64,000 nt of DNA from Streptosporangium becharense. Its GTDB lineage: Bacteria > Actinomycetota > Actinomycetes > Streptosporangiales > Streptosporangiaceae. The position numbers and the translations under genes are program-made. Below the pieces are notes generated by a model. The model did not search any database and was not told the DNA's origin. It saw only the letters and a program-made list of their open reading frames with translations. Where the stretch lies: positions 6,944,001 through 7,008,000 of the forward strand of contig NZ_JACHMP010000001.1 in the NCBI RefSeq assembly GCF_014204985.1. Reading direction: 5' to 3'. Below are positions 1 through 8,774 of the stretch, piece by piece. The stretch's first letter is position 1; every line of letters starts with the position of its first letter.

Positions 1-3000
1 ATGTTCTCCGTGCCCGACTCCATGGAGATCCGGGCACCGGAGGACAGCGCGTACCACTCCAGGGGGACCCGCATCCGCTCGGCCAGGTCCAGCGCCGCGA
101 TCACGCGGCGGCACTCCGGCTCCGACAGCGCGCCGAGCGACTTCGTCGGGTCGCCGAGCAGCACGACCCTGGTGACGCCCTGCGGGTGCCGCCGGGTCGG
201 CGTGCTGACCACGCCCGCGACGATCGCCGCGGTGTTACGCCCCTTCGGCCGGTCGACCGGCACCAGCGTGTGGTCGCCGTCGAGGTCGTGCTCGACGAAG
301 TCGCCGAGCAGGCCGGTCAGCTCGTACGGGTACACCGTGTTGCGGCTGCTCGCGCGCAGCACCTTCTGCCGGTAGTCGTCGAGCGGCTCGACCGGCTCGC
401 CCGACGGCTCGCCGACGGTCAGCGTGGTGCCGCCGGTGGCGTCGAAGGAGATGCGCACGGCGATCTTGGCCAGCTCGCCGGTCCTCCGGTCACGCTGCCG
501 CGCGATGAACAGGATCTCCTCCAGCCCGGCACCCGCGGTCGTCGGCAGCACGCGTCCGACGATCATCTCCAGCTCCGCGCGGGTGAGGTCGCTCGGCGGC
601 CAGATGTAGACCACGATCCGGTTGGTGGTGAAGCGTCTCTTCGACGGTCGCCGCGACTGCGCGCGGCGGATCGAGTCGAGGCAGGCGGCGACGGTGTCCT
701 CGGCCGTCGGCAGCGCGACCAGCCTGCCGTCGTGCTCACGCAACTCGGTCAGGTCGCGCACCTGCGCGAACGCGACGAGGCGGTCGTCCGACGGGTTCTC
801 CCGCGCCACGCACTGGAAGAGGTAGACCTCCTCATCCGACGACGGCAGCCGGGTGAGGTCGAACTTGCTCAGCCGCTCCAGCTGCATCCGCTGCGCGATG
901 TACGGGTGCAGTCCGCGGATCAGCCGCTCCTCGGCCATCCCGGTGGCCGACGGGCGGAACGTGAAGTGATGGTGCATCACCGCGCCGCCGCTACCCGCGA
1001 CGGTGGTGGTGAGCCTGCGGACCTGGTCCGGCAACCGGTGCCTGCTGATGACCTCGTGCAGCGCGGCCGCCATCGCGTCGGAGTCCTCCGGCTGCTTCTC
1101 CCAGGCGAGATAGATGTCGGCGTCGATGGCGTCCTCGCCGCCCGCCAGCTCCGCGAGCCCGCGCAGCGCGTCGCCCAGTGCCTCGAAGCTCACCGCGGAG
1201 GAGACGACGCACGATCCCGCGCGCTCGGCGACCACGAACGTGCAGCCCGCGACCTCGCGGGTGCGGACGCCGGTGAGGCCCTTATTGCCGTAGTACCGCC
1301 GGGTCAGCACCTCCAACATGATCGCGTTGTCCAGGTCGCCGCGGACGAGCCGCTGGCCGAGCAGCCGCACCAGCGGCTCGGTGCTGCGCACCATCTCGGC
1401 GATGCGCTCGGCGCGGTCCGGCGCGTCCGGGTTCGCATCCAGGTGGCGCAGGTGCCTGCGGACGTCGGCGTAGACGCGGGCACGGTTGCGGCGCAGCAGC
1501 GGCTGGCCGAACCAGGCGAACACCACGCCGCGCGCGAGGTCGACGAGCACGGGGAAGCGGACCTGCGTCGCGGCCACCAGCCGCTCCAGCGCGAGGCCGG
1601 CGGGCTCGCGCAGCGTCTCGTCCGGCGGCGGCTCCCGCAGCCACGCGCGCAGCAACGCCGCGACGACCGCGGCGTCGGCGGACGCGCGTTGCAGGGCGAG
1701 GAAGATCCGGAACACCGCGGCTTCGAGCTCGGGGGAGCGCTCCAGATCGGTGACACCGTAGTGCCCGAGTGCCTTGGCGAGCTTGGCCCGGAACGCCTCC
1801 GGCAGCCCGGCCCGCTCGACGTCGAGACTCTGCAGGTAGATGTGGAAGTACTCGCGGGCGCTGTACACATGGCCGTCACCGCCGCCGTCCTCGCCCGCCG
1901 GCCGGTTACGGCTCAGCTCGGCGAGGTCGGCGAACACGGCGACGAGTTCGAGTTCCTCGGCGAGCGGCCGGTGGCCTTCCTCGGCGGCCGCCCGGCGCGC
2001 GGCGAGGTAGTCGTCGAGCATCCGGCGTTCGTCGTGCGGGTCGACGTCGAAGCCCAGCAGCAGGCTGCGCAGGTACTCCTGGCCGCGCGTGGCGCGCTCG
2101 CGCGCCGGGATGCCTTCCGGCACGACGGGCAGGTCCAGCTCGACCGACCCGGCGGCCGAGGTGTCCTCGGCCTCGACGCCGTCGGCGAGCGGCTCCAGCC
2201 GCAGCAGCGGCGCACCGGTCTCCACCTGGCTGCCCACGGACACGCCGCATTCCTTCAGCCGTGCCCTGAACGGCGCCCGCAGCACCGTCTCCATCTTCAT
2301 GCTCTCCAGCACCAGCACCGGTGCGCCGGCCTCGACCTCGGAGCCGACCTCCAGCGGCGTGGCGATGACCAACGCCGGCGCGGGCGAGCGGACGACGCCG
2401 CCCTCGTCGCGGCTGATCCGATGCGTCACGCCGTCCACCTCGACCAGGTGGACCGGCCCGTGCGCGCCGGTGACCAGGCGGTAGCGGGTGCCGTTGACGA
2501 TGATCTGCCCGGTGTGCCGGTCGAAGCGGTCGAACTCGACGTCGGCGGTGCGAACGTCGTCACCCGCTTCGATGCCGACGCGGAAGCGATGCGCGCCGAC
2601 CCGCGCGACGCGCACGCGGTAGCCGGCGCCACGCAGTTTGAGATCCAGCGGCCGGCCGCTCTCGTGCTGCACCTGCGGGCGTCCGCCGGACGCCGTCGAC
2701 AGCAGCCGTTGCCGCTCGAGGTGTTCCTCCTCCTCGTACGCGCCGATGGCGGCGGCCGCCAGCGCGACGGCGGAGTGCCGGTGTGAGACGAGCCTGCCCT
2801 CGTCGCGGACGCGGTCGATCCAGCCGGTGTCCGCGCTGGCGTCGATCACCTCGGGCTGGTCGAGCAGTTCGAGCACGAAGCTCTTGTTCGTCGCGCCGCC
2901 CTCAATGATCACTGTGGTCTGCGCCATCGCCCGGCGGAGCCTGCCGAGTGCCTCGTCACGGTCGCGGCCGTAGGCGATGATCTTCGCGATCATCGAGTCG

Positions 3001-4157
3001 AAGTCGGCGGGGATGGTGTCGCCCTCGCTGACGCCGGTGTCCACGCGGATCCCCGGTCCGGCGGGCAGGTCCAGCCGCGCGATGCGGCCCGGGGACGGCG
3101 CGAAGTCGCGGTCGGGGTCTTCGGCGTTCAGCCGGGCCTCGATGGCGTGCCCGCGCTCCACCGGCGGCCCGCCCTCCAGCCTGCCGCCTGACGCCACCCG
3201 CAGTTGCGCCTTGACCAGGTCGAATCCGGTGGTGGACTCGGTGATCGGGTGCTCGACCTGCAGGCGGGTGTTGACCTCGAGGAAGGCGAACAGCTTGTCG
3301 CCGGGGTGGTAGAGGAACTCGACGGTGGCCGCGCCGCGGTAACCGACCGCGAGAGCCAGCCGTTCGGCCGACGTCTTGAGCTCGGCTGTCTGCGCCGGGC
3401 TGAGCACCGGTGACGCCGATTCCTCGATGACCTTCTGGTTGCGCCGCTGCACCGAGCAGTCGCGGACGCCGAGCGCCCACGCGGTGCCCTGGCCGTCGGC
3501 GATCACCTGGACCTCGACGTGCCGGGCACCGGTTACCAGCCGCTCCAGGAACACGGTACCGCTGCCGAACGCCCGAGCGGCCTCCTGGCTGGTGCGCTCG
3601 TAGGCGTCGGCGAGCTCGGCCTCGCTCGTGATCACGCGGATGCCGCGTCCGCCGCCGCCCGCGGTCGCCTTCAGCATCAGCGGGTAGCCGATCTCGGCCG
3701 CCGCAGTCAGGGCGGCGTCCAGGGTCTCGACCGCACCGCGGCTCCACGGCGCGACCGGAACACCGACCTCCTCGGCGATCAGCTTCGCGCCGATCTTGTC
3801 GCCGAGCTTGCGCATGGCCTCCGCGCTCGGCCCGATGAAGGTGACCCCGACCTTCTCGCACAACTCCGCGAACGCCGGGTCCTCCGCGACGAAGCCCCAG
3901 CCGACCCATGCGGCGTCGGCACCGGTCTCCACCAGCGCGCGCTCCAGCACCTTCAGATCGAGGTAGGGCCGCGCGGACGCGGGACCGAGATCGTAGGACA
4001 GGTCCGCTTCGCGGACGAAGGTGGCCGTGCGGTCGACGTCGGTGTACAGGGCCACGGTCTCGATCCGTGTCCCGGTCTCCGCGGAGATGTCCCGTACGGC
4101 GTGGATGAGCCGCATAGCGGCCTCACCACGGTTGACGATGGCGACACGACTGAACAC
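1..4157 (-). CDS. Multidomain biotin-dependent acyl-CoA carboxylase, eukaryote-like ACC architecture (3' end outside window)
   Basis: Biotin-dependent carboxylation of an acyl-CoA (acetyl- or propionyl-CoA likely) in the cytoplasm. Reading from a GTG at 4157 (AGGAGG about 10 nt upstream) 1385 codons stay open to the window edge. Domains in order: biotin carboxylase (about 1-450; ATP-grasp loop AGGGGRG near residues 165-172; EVNTRLQVEH near 291-300), biotinyl domain with LESMKME, biotin lysine at residue 621, a long central region (about 660-1250) with helical stretches like the ACC central domain, then the start of a carboxyltransferase domain (SSGARIS near 1372). The order BC-BCCP-central-CT on one chain is that of eukaryotic ACC rather than the usual split actinobacterial AccA/AccD. 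The CT C-half and stop lie outside the window. Substrate is not decidable from sequence alone. Confidence 0.88.
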   Translation of the reverse strand, partial: MFSRVAIVNRGEAAMRLIHAVRDISAETGTRIETVALYTDVDRTATFVREADLSYDLGPASARPYLDLKVLERALVETGADAAWVGWGFVAEDPAFAELCEKVGVTFIGPSAEAMRKLGDKIGAKLIAEEVGVPVAPWSRGAVETLDAALTAAAEIGYPLMLKATAGGGGRGIRVITSEAELADAYERTSQEAARAFGSGTVFLERLVTGARHVEVQVIADGQGTAWALGVRDCSVQRRNQKVIEESASPVLSPAQTAELKTSAERLALAVGYRGAATVEFLYHPGDKLFAFLEVNTRLQVEHPITESTTGFDLVKAQLRVASGGRLEGGPPVERGHAIEARLNAEDPDRDFAPSPGRIARLDLPAGPGIRVDTGVSEGDTIPADFDSMIAKIIAYGRDRDEALGRLRRAMAQTTVIIEGGATNKSFVLELLDQPEVIDASADTGWIDRVRDEGRLVSHRHSAVALAAAAIGAYEEEEHLERQRLLSTASGGRPQVQHESGRPLDLKLRGAGYRVRVARVGAHRFRVGIEAGDDVRTADVEFDRFDRHTGQIIVNGTRYRLVTGAHGPVHLVEVDGVTHRISRDEGGVVRSPAPALVIATPLEVGSEVEAGAPVLVLESMKMETVLRAPFRARLKECGVSVGSQVETGAPLLRLEPLADGVEAEDTSAAGSVELDLPVVPEGIPARERATRGQEYLRSLLLGFDVDPHDERRMLDDYLAARRAAAEEGHRPLAEELELVAVFADLAELSRNRPAGEDGGGDGHVYSAREYFHIYLQSLDVERAGLPEAFRAKLAKALGHYGVTDLERSPELEAAVFRIFLALQRASADAAVVAALLRAWLREPPPDETLREPAGLALERLVAATQVRFPVLVDLARGVVFAWFGQPLLRRNRARVYADVRRHLRHLDANPDAPDRAERIAEMVRSTEPLVRLLGQRLVRGDLDNAIMLEVLTRRYYGNKGLTGVRTREVAGCTFVVAERAGSCVVSSAVSFEALGDALRGLAELAGGEDAIDADIYLAWEKQPEDSDAMAAALHEVISRHRLPDQVRRLTTTVAGSGGAVMHHHFTFRPSATGMAEERLIRGLHPYIAQRMQLERLSKFDLTRLPSSDEEVYLFQCVARENPSDDRLVAFAQVRDLTELREHDGRLVALPTAEDTVAACLDSIRRAQSRRPSKRRFTTNRIVVYIWPPSDLTRAELEMIVGRVLPTTAGAGLEEILFIARQRDRRTGELAKIAVRISFDATGGTTLTVGEPSGEPVEPLDDYRQKVLRASSRNTVYPYELTGLLGDFVEHDLDGDHTLVPVDRPKGRNTAAIVAGVVSTPTRRHPQGVTRVVLLGDPTKSLGALSEPECRRVIAALDLAERMRVPLEWYALSSGARISMESGTEN

Positions 4158-4393
4158 CCGACCGAACCCTCCTGCAGACCAACGATGTGCGCGCCGCGAT
4201 ACGGCGGCCCCCGGCAGTGTCCACCATTCCGTCTACCGGCCGGCGGCGCCATGTCGCAGACAGCGCACGTTACGCGGCTCCAGTTGTGGAAAACGATCAA
4301 AAGCCGCCGGCCGTCCGCGCCCGACCAGGGTACGCGTGAACGGAGTGAGGGCACGCCTCGCCGGGGGCGGGGCCGGATGACGGCGAGGCGGGT

Positions 4394-5326
4394 TCAGCCA
4401 CAGGTGATCTCCTCCGGTGAGGGGCACCCCGCCGCCAGGACCGCGCCCCACGCCCCGGCCCACCGGCCGAGCTCGGCGCTGAGGATCGGAGGGCGGGCGT
4501 GGAAGGTGGCGGCCTCGTACACCTTCCGCGCGGTCGGTGTCACGATGAGGTCGCGCGCTCCGGAGATGCCGCCGCCGATGATGATCGCGGACGGGTCGAG
4601 AGTGGCGATGACGCCGAGGACACAGCGCGCGAGCGCCGTCGTCGCCTCGTCGATCATGGTGAGCGCGGCGGGGTCGCCCGCGTGGCCGGCCTCGAAGAGG
4701 TCACGGGCGGTGGCCGGCCGGCCGGTGTGGGAGCTCCACCGGCTCGCCAGATGCGTTCCGCCGATGAACGTCTCCAGACATCCGTGCTGTCCGCAGCCAC
4801 ACAGACGCCCATCGGGGTCCTGACTGATGTGGCCGACCTCGCCCGCGGCCGCGTGGGCACCGCGGCGTGCCCGCCGGCCTTCGACGTGCGCACCCGCGAT
4901 ACCCGTTCCCAGGGCGAGGACGAACGCGTCGGCGAACCCCCGCCCCGCGCCGAGCAACGCCTCGGCCTCGGCTGCGGCGCGACCGTCGTGCACGGCCCGG
5001 ACGGGAAAACCGAGCCGCCTCCCCAGCGCGGATCCGAGGTCGGCGCCGTCGAGCCACGGGAGGTTCACGCTCCGCAGGACGCGGCCGCTGTCCTCGTCGA
5101 GGATCCCGGGGACGGTCACCCCGCCCGCGCCGATCGGGCGTCTGGCCACGCGCGCCAGGTGGCTCGCGAGCCGGTCGACGGGATCGCTTCCCCGCGGGGT
5201 GGGAAAGGTGAACCGGTCGACGACGGCGTCGACGGCGAGCGTCCCGTCATCGCCGGACACGGCGACCACGACCTTGGTGGACGTCGCCCCGAGGTCGATA
5301 CCGACACGATACGACGGGATCGTCAT
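4394..5326 (-). CDS. ROK family sugar kinase (glucokinase-like)
   Basis: Likely ATP-dependent phosphorylation of a hexose released inside the cell. 310 residues, the usual ROK kinase length. The N-terminal phosphate-binding motif is GIDLGATSTK (about residues 8-17), and the zinc-binding ROK signature reads LCGCGQHGCLE around residues 172-182. There is no N-terminal winged helix, so this is a kinase rather than a ROK repressor. Its ATG overlaps by 4 bp (ATGA) the stop of the small ORF upstream, placing it last in a minus-strand operon with the M81 protein, two sugar permeases, a GH29 fucosidase and a binding protein. That context suggests it phosphorylates the sugar imported or released by this locus; the exact sugar is inference. 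Confidence 0.88.
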   Translation of the reverse strand: MTIPSYRVGIDLGATSTKVVVAVSGDDGTLAVDAVVDRFTFPTPRGSDPVDRLASHLARVARRPIGAGGVTVPGILDEDSGRVLRSVNLPWLDGADLGSALGRRLGFPVRAVHDGRAAAEAEALLGAGRGFADAFVLALGTGIAGAHVEGRRARRGAHAAAGEVGHISQDPDGRLCGCGQHGCLETFIGGTHLASRWSSHTGRPATARDLFEAGHAGDPAALTMIDEATTALARCVLGVIATLDPSAIIIGGGISGARDLIVTPTARKVYEAATFHARPPILSAELGRWAGAWGAVLAAGCPSPEEITCG

Positions 5327-5478
5327 CGCAGCCGGTCCCGGTCGGCGGCGCGCACGGCCGCCGGCGGCGTGAGCCCGCCGGGCGGGAGCGCTGAGCGGGG
5401 CTCGATCCGGTCCCCCTCGGCCCGCGCGGCCGTTTCGACGCCGGCGCGGTCCCGCGCCGCGAGTTCGCCTACGGTCAC
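5323..5478 (-). CDS. Small ORF (51 aa) translationally coupled on both sides
   Basis: Unrecognised protein. A GTG start overlaps the stop of the M81 gene by 4 bp (GTGA), and its TGA stop overlaps the ATG of the ROK kinase by 4 bp (ATGA), so it fills the gap between two operon genes exactly. About 46 of 51 codons end in G or C, in line with coding sequence here. The peptide starts MTVGELAARDRAGVE and is charged and alanine/arginine rich with no membrane segment or known motif. It could be a real small protein, or a leader that couples translation of the kinase to the M81 gene. Confidence is moderate because of the short length. Confidence 0.45.
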   Translation of the reverse strand: MTVGELAARDRAGVETAARAEGDRIEPRSALPPGGLTPPAAVRAADRDRLR

Positions 5479-6971
5479 CGGTAGACCACCGCCGCGAGGT
5501 CGGGTTCGACGTCGAAGGGGTCGAAGGGGAACATGGGGCGGGTGATCCGCTGATGTCCGAGTCGTTCGAGGTCCTGGTCGACCGGTCCCGGCGTGAGCGC
5601 GAGCGTCCAGCCGGCCGCGACGTCGTAGAGGGTGGGTTCCAGATAGCCGATCTTGGTGACGATGATGTCGGCTTCCAGCGGTTCGAGGCCGATGGCCCGG
5701 AAGTCGGCGACGTCGTGGAACGCCTTGCGGAACTCGGTGATGATCACGTGGAGGCCGCCGCGGCGTACGACGGCGATGCGTCCCGCGGCGGGGTCTCCCT
5801 CGAAGCGTGAGAGGAGGATCCCCTGGACGAGGGCCGGCCCGCTGACCCGGGAGTCGACGCGTGCCCCCGCGGTGACCGAGACCTGCGAGCCCGGTTCGGC
5901 GGAGAAGAGCTCGTCGACGGCGACCGCGTCGAAGACGGAGGCGCAGTACGTCACCGGTGCGTCGTCCGCGGTCAGTTCGGGCATCCGGAGGAGCCGGCTG
6001 AGCGTCCAGGTGACGTCGCCGGTCCCACCGGCGCCGGGGTTGTCGCCGGAGTCGCTGATGAGGTACGGCTTGGCGGTCGCGGCCAGCGCGCGTTCCACGC
6101 CTTGTTCGAGCGTTCCGGGAGGGCCGACGAAGCCGAACGCGTCGCGGACGGCCCACAGCTCGCCGGCCAGCCCGCTCGCGGCGTCCCGCACCGTGGCCGT
6201 GTCCGTGCCGGTGACGACGACGCTCGCGTGGCAGCGCGGCTCGTCGGCCCAGGCGTATCCGATCCAGATCGACGCGTCGGTGACGCCCTCGCTCGCCTCG
6301 ACGGGGAGGATCCGCCGGTAGAGGCTCCTGGCCGGTTCCACCCGCGTGCTCGTCTTCTCGCCCGGCAGCAGGATCGGGATCCGGGACCACGCGCGTACGG
6401 GCCTTTCCCCGGTCCGCAGGTGATGGACGAGGTTGCGCGCGGCACGCTCCCTCGTCTCGAGGGCGTCCTCGTGCGGCGCGAGGCGGTAGCACGTGATCAG
6501 CTCGCAGGCCCGCACGAACCGCTCGGAGAGGTTGCCGTGCAGGTCCATCGAGGCCGAGATGAGCGGACCGGAGCCGACCGCCGCGCGGATCGCTTCCACG
6601 AGGTCGCCTTCGGCGTCGTCCATGTGCTCGACGCTCATCGCGCCGTGGACGTCGAGGAGGATGCCGTCGAGCGGTTCGCGCTCGTGCTCGCGGCGCAGTC
6701 CCTCGACGATGCGCTCGCGGAAGTCGGCGTAGACGTCGGCCTGGACCCGTCCGCCCGGGATGGATCTGGCGTAGAAGACGCCGGTCCATCGCGCCGAGGC
6801 GGCGAGCTCGGAGCCGGGAGCGAGGAACGGGTAGCGGTCGACGGCCTCGCCGCCGCTGAAGGTCGCGAAGTCCCGGTAGCCGGCGCGGTGCGGCGAGTAG
6901 GCGCTGGACTCGATCGCCATCCCGGCCACCGCGATCCGGGGCACCGGCCGTGGCGTGGACGCGGCGGTCAC
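5475..6971 (-). CDS. M81 family metallopeptidase-like protein (MlrC-type)
   Basis: 498 residues, the normal MlrC family length (N-terminal DUF1485 plus C-terminal MlrC domain). It opens with RIAVAGMAIESSAYSP, typical of the family, and carries LDVHGAM and SMDLHGNLSE around residues 125-150, which hold candidate metal-binding residues, and DSGDNPGAGGTGD further on. The founding member opens linear microcystin, but most relatives sit in sugar or peptide ABC operons with unknown substrate. The start is a GTG at 6971 overlapping the upstream permease stop by 4 bp, which fixes it well. In this operon it may hydrolyse a glycoconjugate or amide linked to the imported sugar; that is inference only. 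Confidence 0.85.
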   Translation of the reverse strand: MTAASTPRPVPRIAVAGMAIESSAYSPHRAGYRDFATFSGGEAVDRYPFLAPGSELAASARWTGVFYARSIPGGRVQADVYADFRERIVEGLRREHEREPLDGILLDVHGAMSVEHMDDAEGDLVEAIRAAVGSGPLISASMDLHGNLSERFVRACELITCYRLAPHEDALETRERAARNLVHHLRTGERPVRAWSRIPILLPGEKTSTRVEPARSLYRRILPVEASEGVTDASIWIGYAWADEPRCHASVVVTGTDTATVRDAASGLAGELWAVRDAFGFVGPPGTLEQGVERALAATAKPYLISDSGDNPGAGGTGDVTWTLSRLLRMPELTADDAPVTYCASVFDAVAVDELFSAEPGSQVSVTAGARVDSRVSGPALVQGILLSRFEGDPAAGRIAVVRRGGLHVIITEFRKAFHDVADFRAIGLEPLEADIIVTKIGYLEPTLYDVAAGWTLALTPGPVDQDLERLGHQRITRPMFPFDPFDVEPDLAAVVYR

Positions 6972-7873
6972 CGCCCCCCCAGCCCCGAGGTCGCGATGCC
7001 CCTGACGAGGTGCTTCTGCAGGGCGATCACGAGGATCACCGTCGGGATCATCGAGATGATGGAGGCGGCCATCTGAAGGTCCCATCGGGTTCCGTTCTGG
7101 GTCGAGAAGCTTGCCAGGCCGATCGGCAGGGTGCCACGGACCGCGTAGTCGTTGACCGCGATGAGCGGCCACAGGTAGCTGTTCCAGTAGTTGAGGAAGG
7201 TGAAGACGGCGAGCACGGCGAGCGCCGGACCCGCGAGCGGCAGGATCACCTGCAGGAAGGTGCGCAGGGGGCCCGCCCCGTCGACGCGTGCGGCCTCCTC
7301 CAGTTCGTACGGGATTCCGCGGAAGAACTGCCGCATCAGGAAGGTGCCGAAGGCGGTGAAGGCCCACGGGAAGACGAGCGCCTGGTAGGTGTCGACCCAG
7401 CCGAACCACTGCATGAGGACGAACATCGGGATGACGAGCACCTCCTGCGGCACCATGAGGGTGCCGAGGAAGAGCACGAAGACGATGTCACGCCCCGGCC
7501 AGCGCAACCGGCCGAACGCGTACCCGGCCGTGGCCGAGACCACGAGCACGACGAGCACGCCCGCGATCGAGACGAAGAAGGAGTTCGTGATGTAGGTGGT
7601 GAACGGCGCGTAGGTGAAGACCTCGGTGAAGTTCTCCCACCGGAACTCCGAGCCGAAGAGGCTCGGCGGCGTCTGCATGACCTCGCGTGAGGGCTTGAAG
7701 GCGGAGAAGACGGCGTAGACGAGCGGCGCGGCGAAGACGACCGCCGCGATCAGGACCGTGGCGTACGCGATGACGGCGCCGAAGCGCCGGTTCTCCTCCC
7801 GGCCCGGCCCCCGCCCGCGACGACCGCCGCCGGCCGCGTGGCCGGCGGGCAGGACCACCGGATCAGTGCTCAT
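6968..7873 (-). CDS. Carbohydrate ABC transporter permease, MalG type
   Basis: Inner-membrane subunit of a binding-protein-dependent sugar importer. 301 residues with six predicted membrane spans after a basic cytoplasmic N-terminus. The EAA loop that docks onto the ATPase reads EEAARVDGAGPLRTFLQVIL, matching the MalG family. Start ATG lies 11 bp inside the end of the preceding permease gene, and the stop overlaps the M81 start by 4 bp, so the genes are translationally coupled. No ATPase gene is present in the locus. As is common in actinomycetes, a shared MsiK-type ATPase encoded elsewhere would energise the system (inference from family knowledge). Confidence 0.92.
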   Translation of the reverse strand: MSTDPVVLPAGHAAGGGRRGRGPGREENRRFGAVIAYATVLIAAVVFAAPLVYAVFSAFKPSREVMQTPPSLFGSEFRWENFTEVFTYAPFTTYITNSFFVSIAGVLVVLVVSATAGYAFGRLRWPGRDIVFVLFLGTLMVPQEVLVIPMFVLMQWFGWVDTYQALVFPWAFTAFGTFLMRQFFRGIPYELEEAARVDGAGPLRTFLQVILPLAGPALAVLAVFTFLNYWNSYLWPLIAVNDYAVRGTLPIGLASFSTQNGTRWDLQMAASIISMIPTVILVIALQKHLVRGIATSGLGGR

Positions 7874-8774
7874 AGTGCACCCACCGTTTCTGCGCTCGGA
7901 ACTGCAGGGCTGTCACGCCGATGATGAGGGCGAACAGGATCCAGGCGGCCGCCGCCGCGAGACCGAGGTCCTGGAACTTGAATCCCGTGTTGTAGATGAA
8001 CATCACGATCGGCATCGTCGAGGTGCCCGGCCCGCCCCCCGTCAGGAGTTGCGGCTGCGCGAACACCTGCAGCGACGAGATGATCGTCATGACGGTCGCG
8101 AAGAAGATCGCCGGTGAGATGAGCGGAATCGTGATGTGGACGAGGATGCGCCAGCCGCGCGCGCCGTCGATCCGGGCGGCTTCGACCACGGAGGCCGGGA
8201 GCTGCTCGAGCGCGGCGGTCAGCACGAGCATGTTGTAACCCATGCCCGCCCACACGCTCATGACGACGATCGAGATCATCGCCCAGTTGGCGTCGACGAG
8301 GAAGTTCGGCAGCTCGAATCCGAACATCGTCCGTGACAGGCCGTTGAGCAGGCCGTCCGGCTGGAGGATCAGCTTCCAGACCAGGACGTTGGCGACGATC
8401 GGGGTGACCACCGGGATGAAGAACAGCACGCGGAACACCGCACGGCCGCGGATACGCGGCCCCAGGAGCAGGGCGAGTCCCAGGGCGACGACGAGGTTGA
8501 TCGGCACGTACAGGACGGTGAAGACGACCGAGTTGCGCAGGGCCGGCCAGAAGTCCGGGCTCGAGGTGAGCAGTTCGGCGTAGTTGTCGAACCCGACGAA
8601 CGTCCGCTCGCCGAAGATGGGCCAGTCGAACAGGCTCATGATGATCGCGAGGGCGACCGGGACCACGGTGAACAGGGAGAGCCCGGCGACGGCGGGGGTG
8701 ATGAAGCCGAGCGCCTGCCACCGCTCGGTCCGGATGAGCGCGTCGGTGCGCCGGATGCCGCTCCGCCGCGCCAT
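7863..8774 (-). CDS. Carbohydrate ABC transporter permease, MalF type
   Basis: First membrane subunit of the same sugar importer, 303 residues, six predicted spans. The N-terminus RTERWQALGFITPAVAGLSL is a classic MalF/UgpA start, and the EAA loop is VEAARIDGARGWRILVHITI. The ATG at 8774 shares one base with the stop of the fucosidase gene (TGATG), fixing the start and indicating translational coupling. It pairs with the MalG-type gene immediately downstream. Confidence 0.92.
   Translation of the reverse strand: MARRSGIRRTDALIRTERWQALGFITPAVAGLSLFTVVPVALAIIMSLFDWPIFGERTFVGFDNYAELLTSSPDFWPALRNSVVFTVLYVPINLVVALGLALLLGPRIRGRAVFRVLFFIPVVTPIVANVLVWKLILQPDGLLNGLSRTMFGFELPNFLVDANWAMISIVVMSVWAGMGYNMLVLTAALEQLPASVVEAARIDGARGWRILVHITIPLISPAIFFATVMTIISSLQVFAQPQLLTGGGPGTSTMPIVMFIYNTGFKFQDLGLAAAAAWILFALIIGVTALQFRAQKRWVHYEH

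Noticed and set aside
186-2786. Very long plus-strand open frame opposite the carboxylase
   Set aside because: Antisense shadow of high-GC coding sequence; composition is Arg/Gly/Val-rich with no domain, while the minus frame is a clear ACC.
5323-6789. Long minus-strand frame overlapping the M81 gene
   Set aside because: Most of it is an Arg/Pro/Gly-rich shadow of the M81 frame; only its last 51 codons (from 5478) are considered as a separate small ORF.
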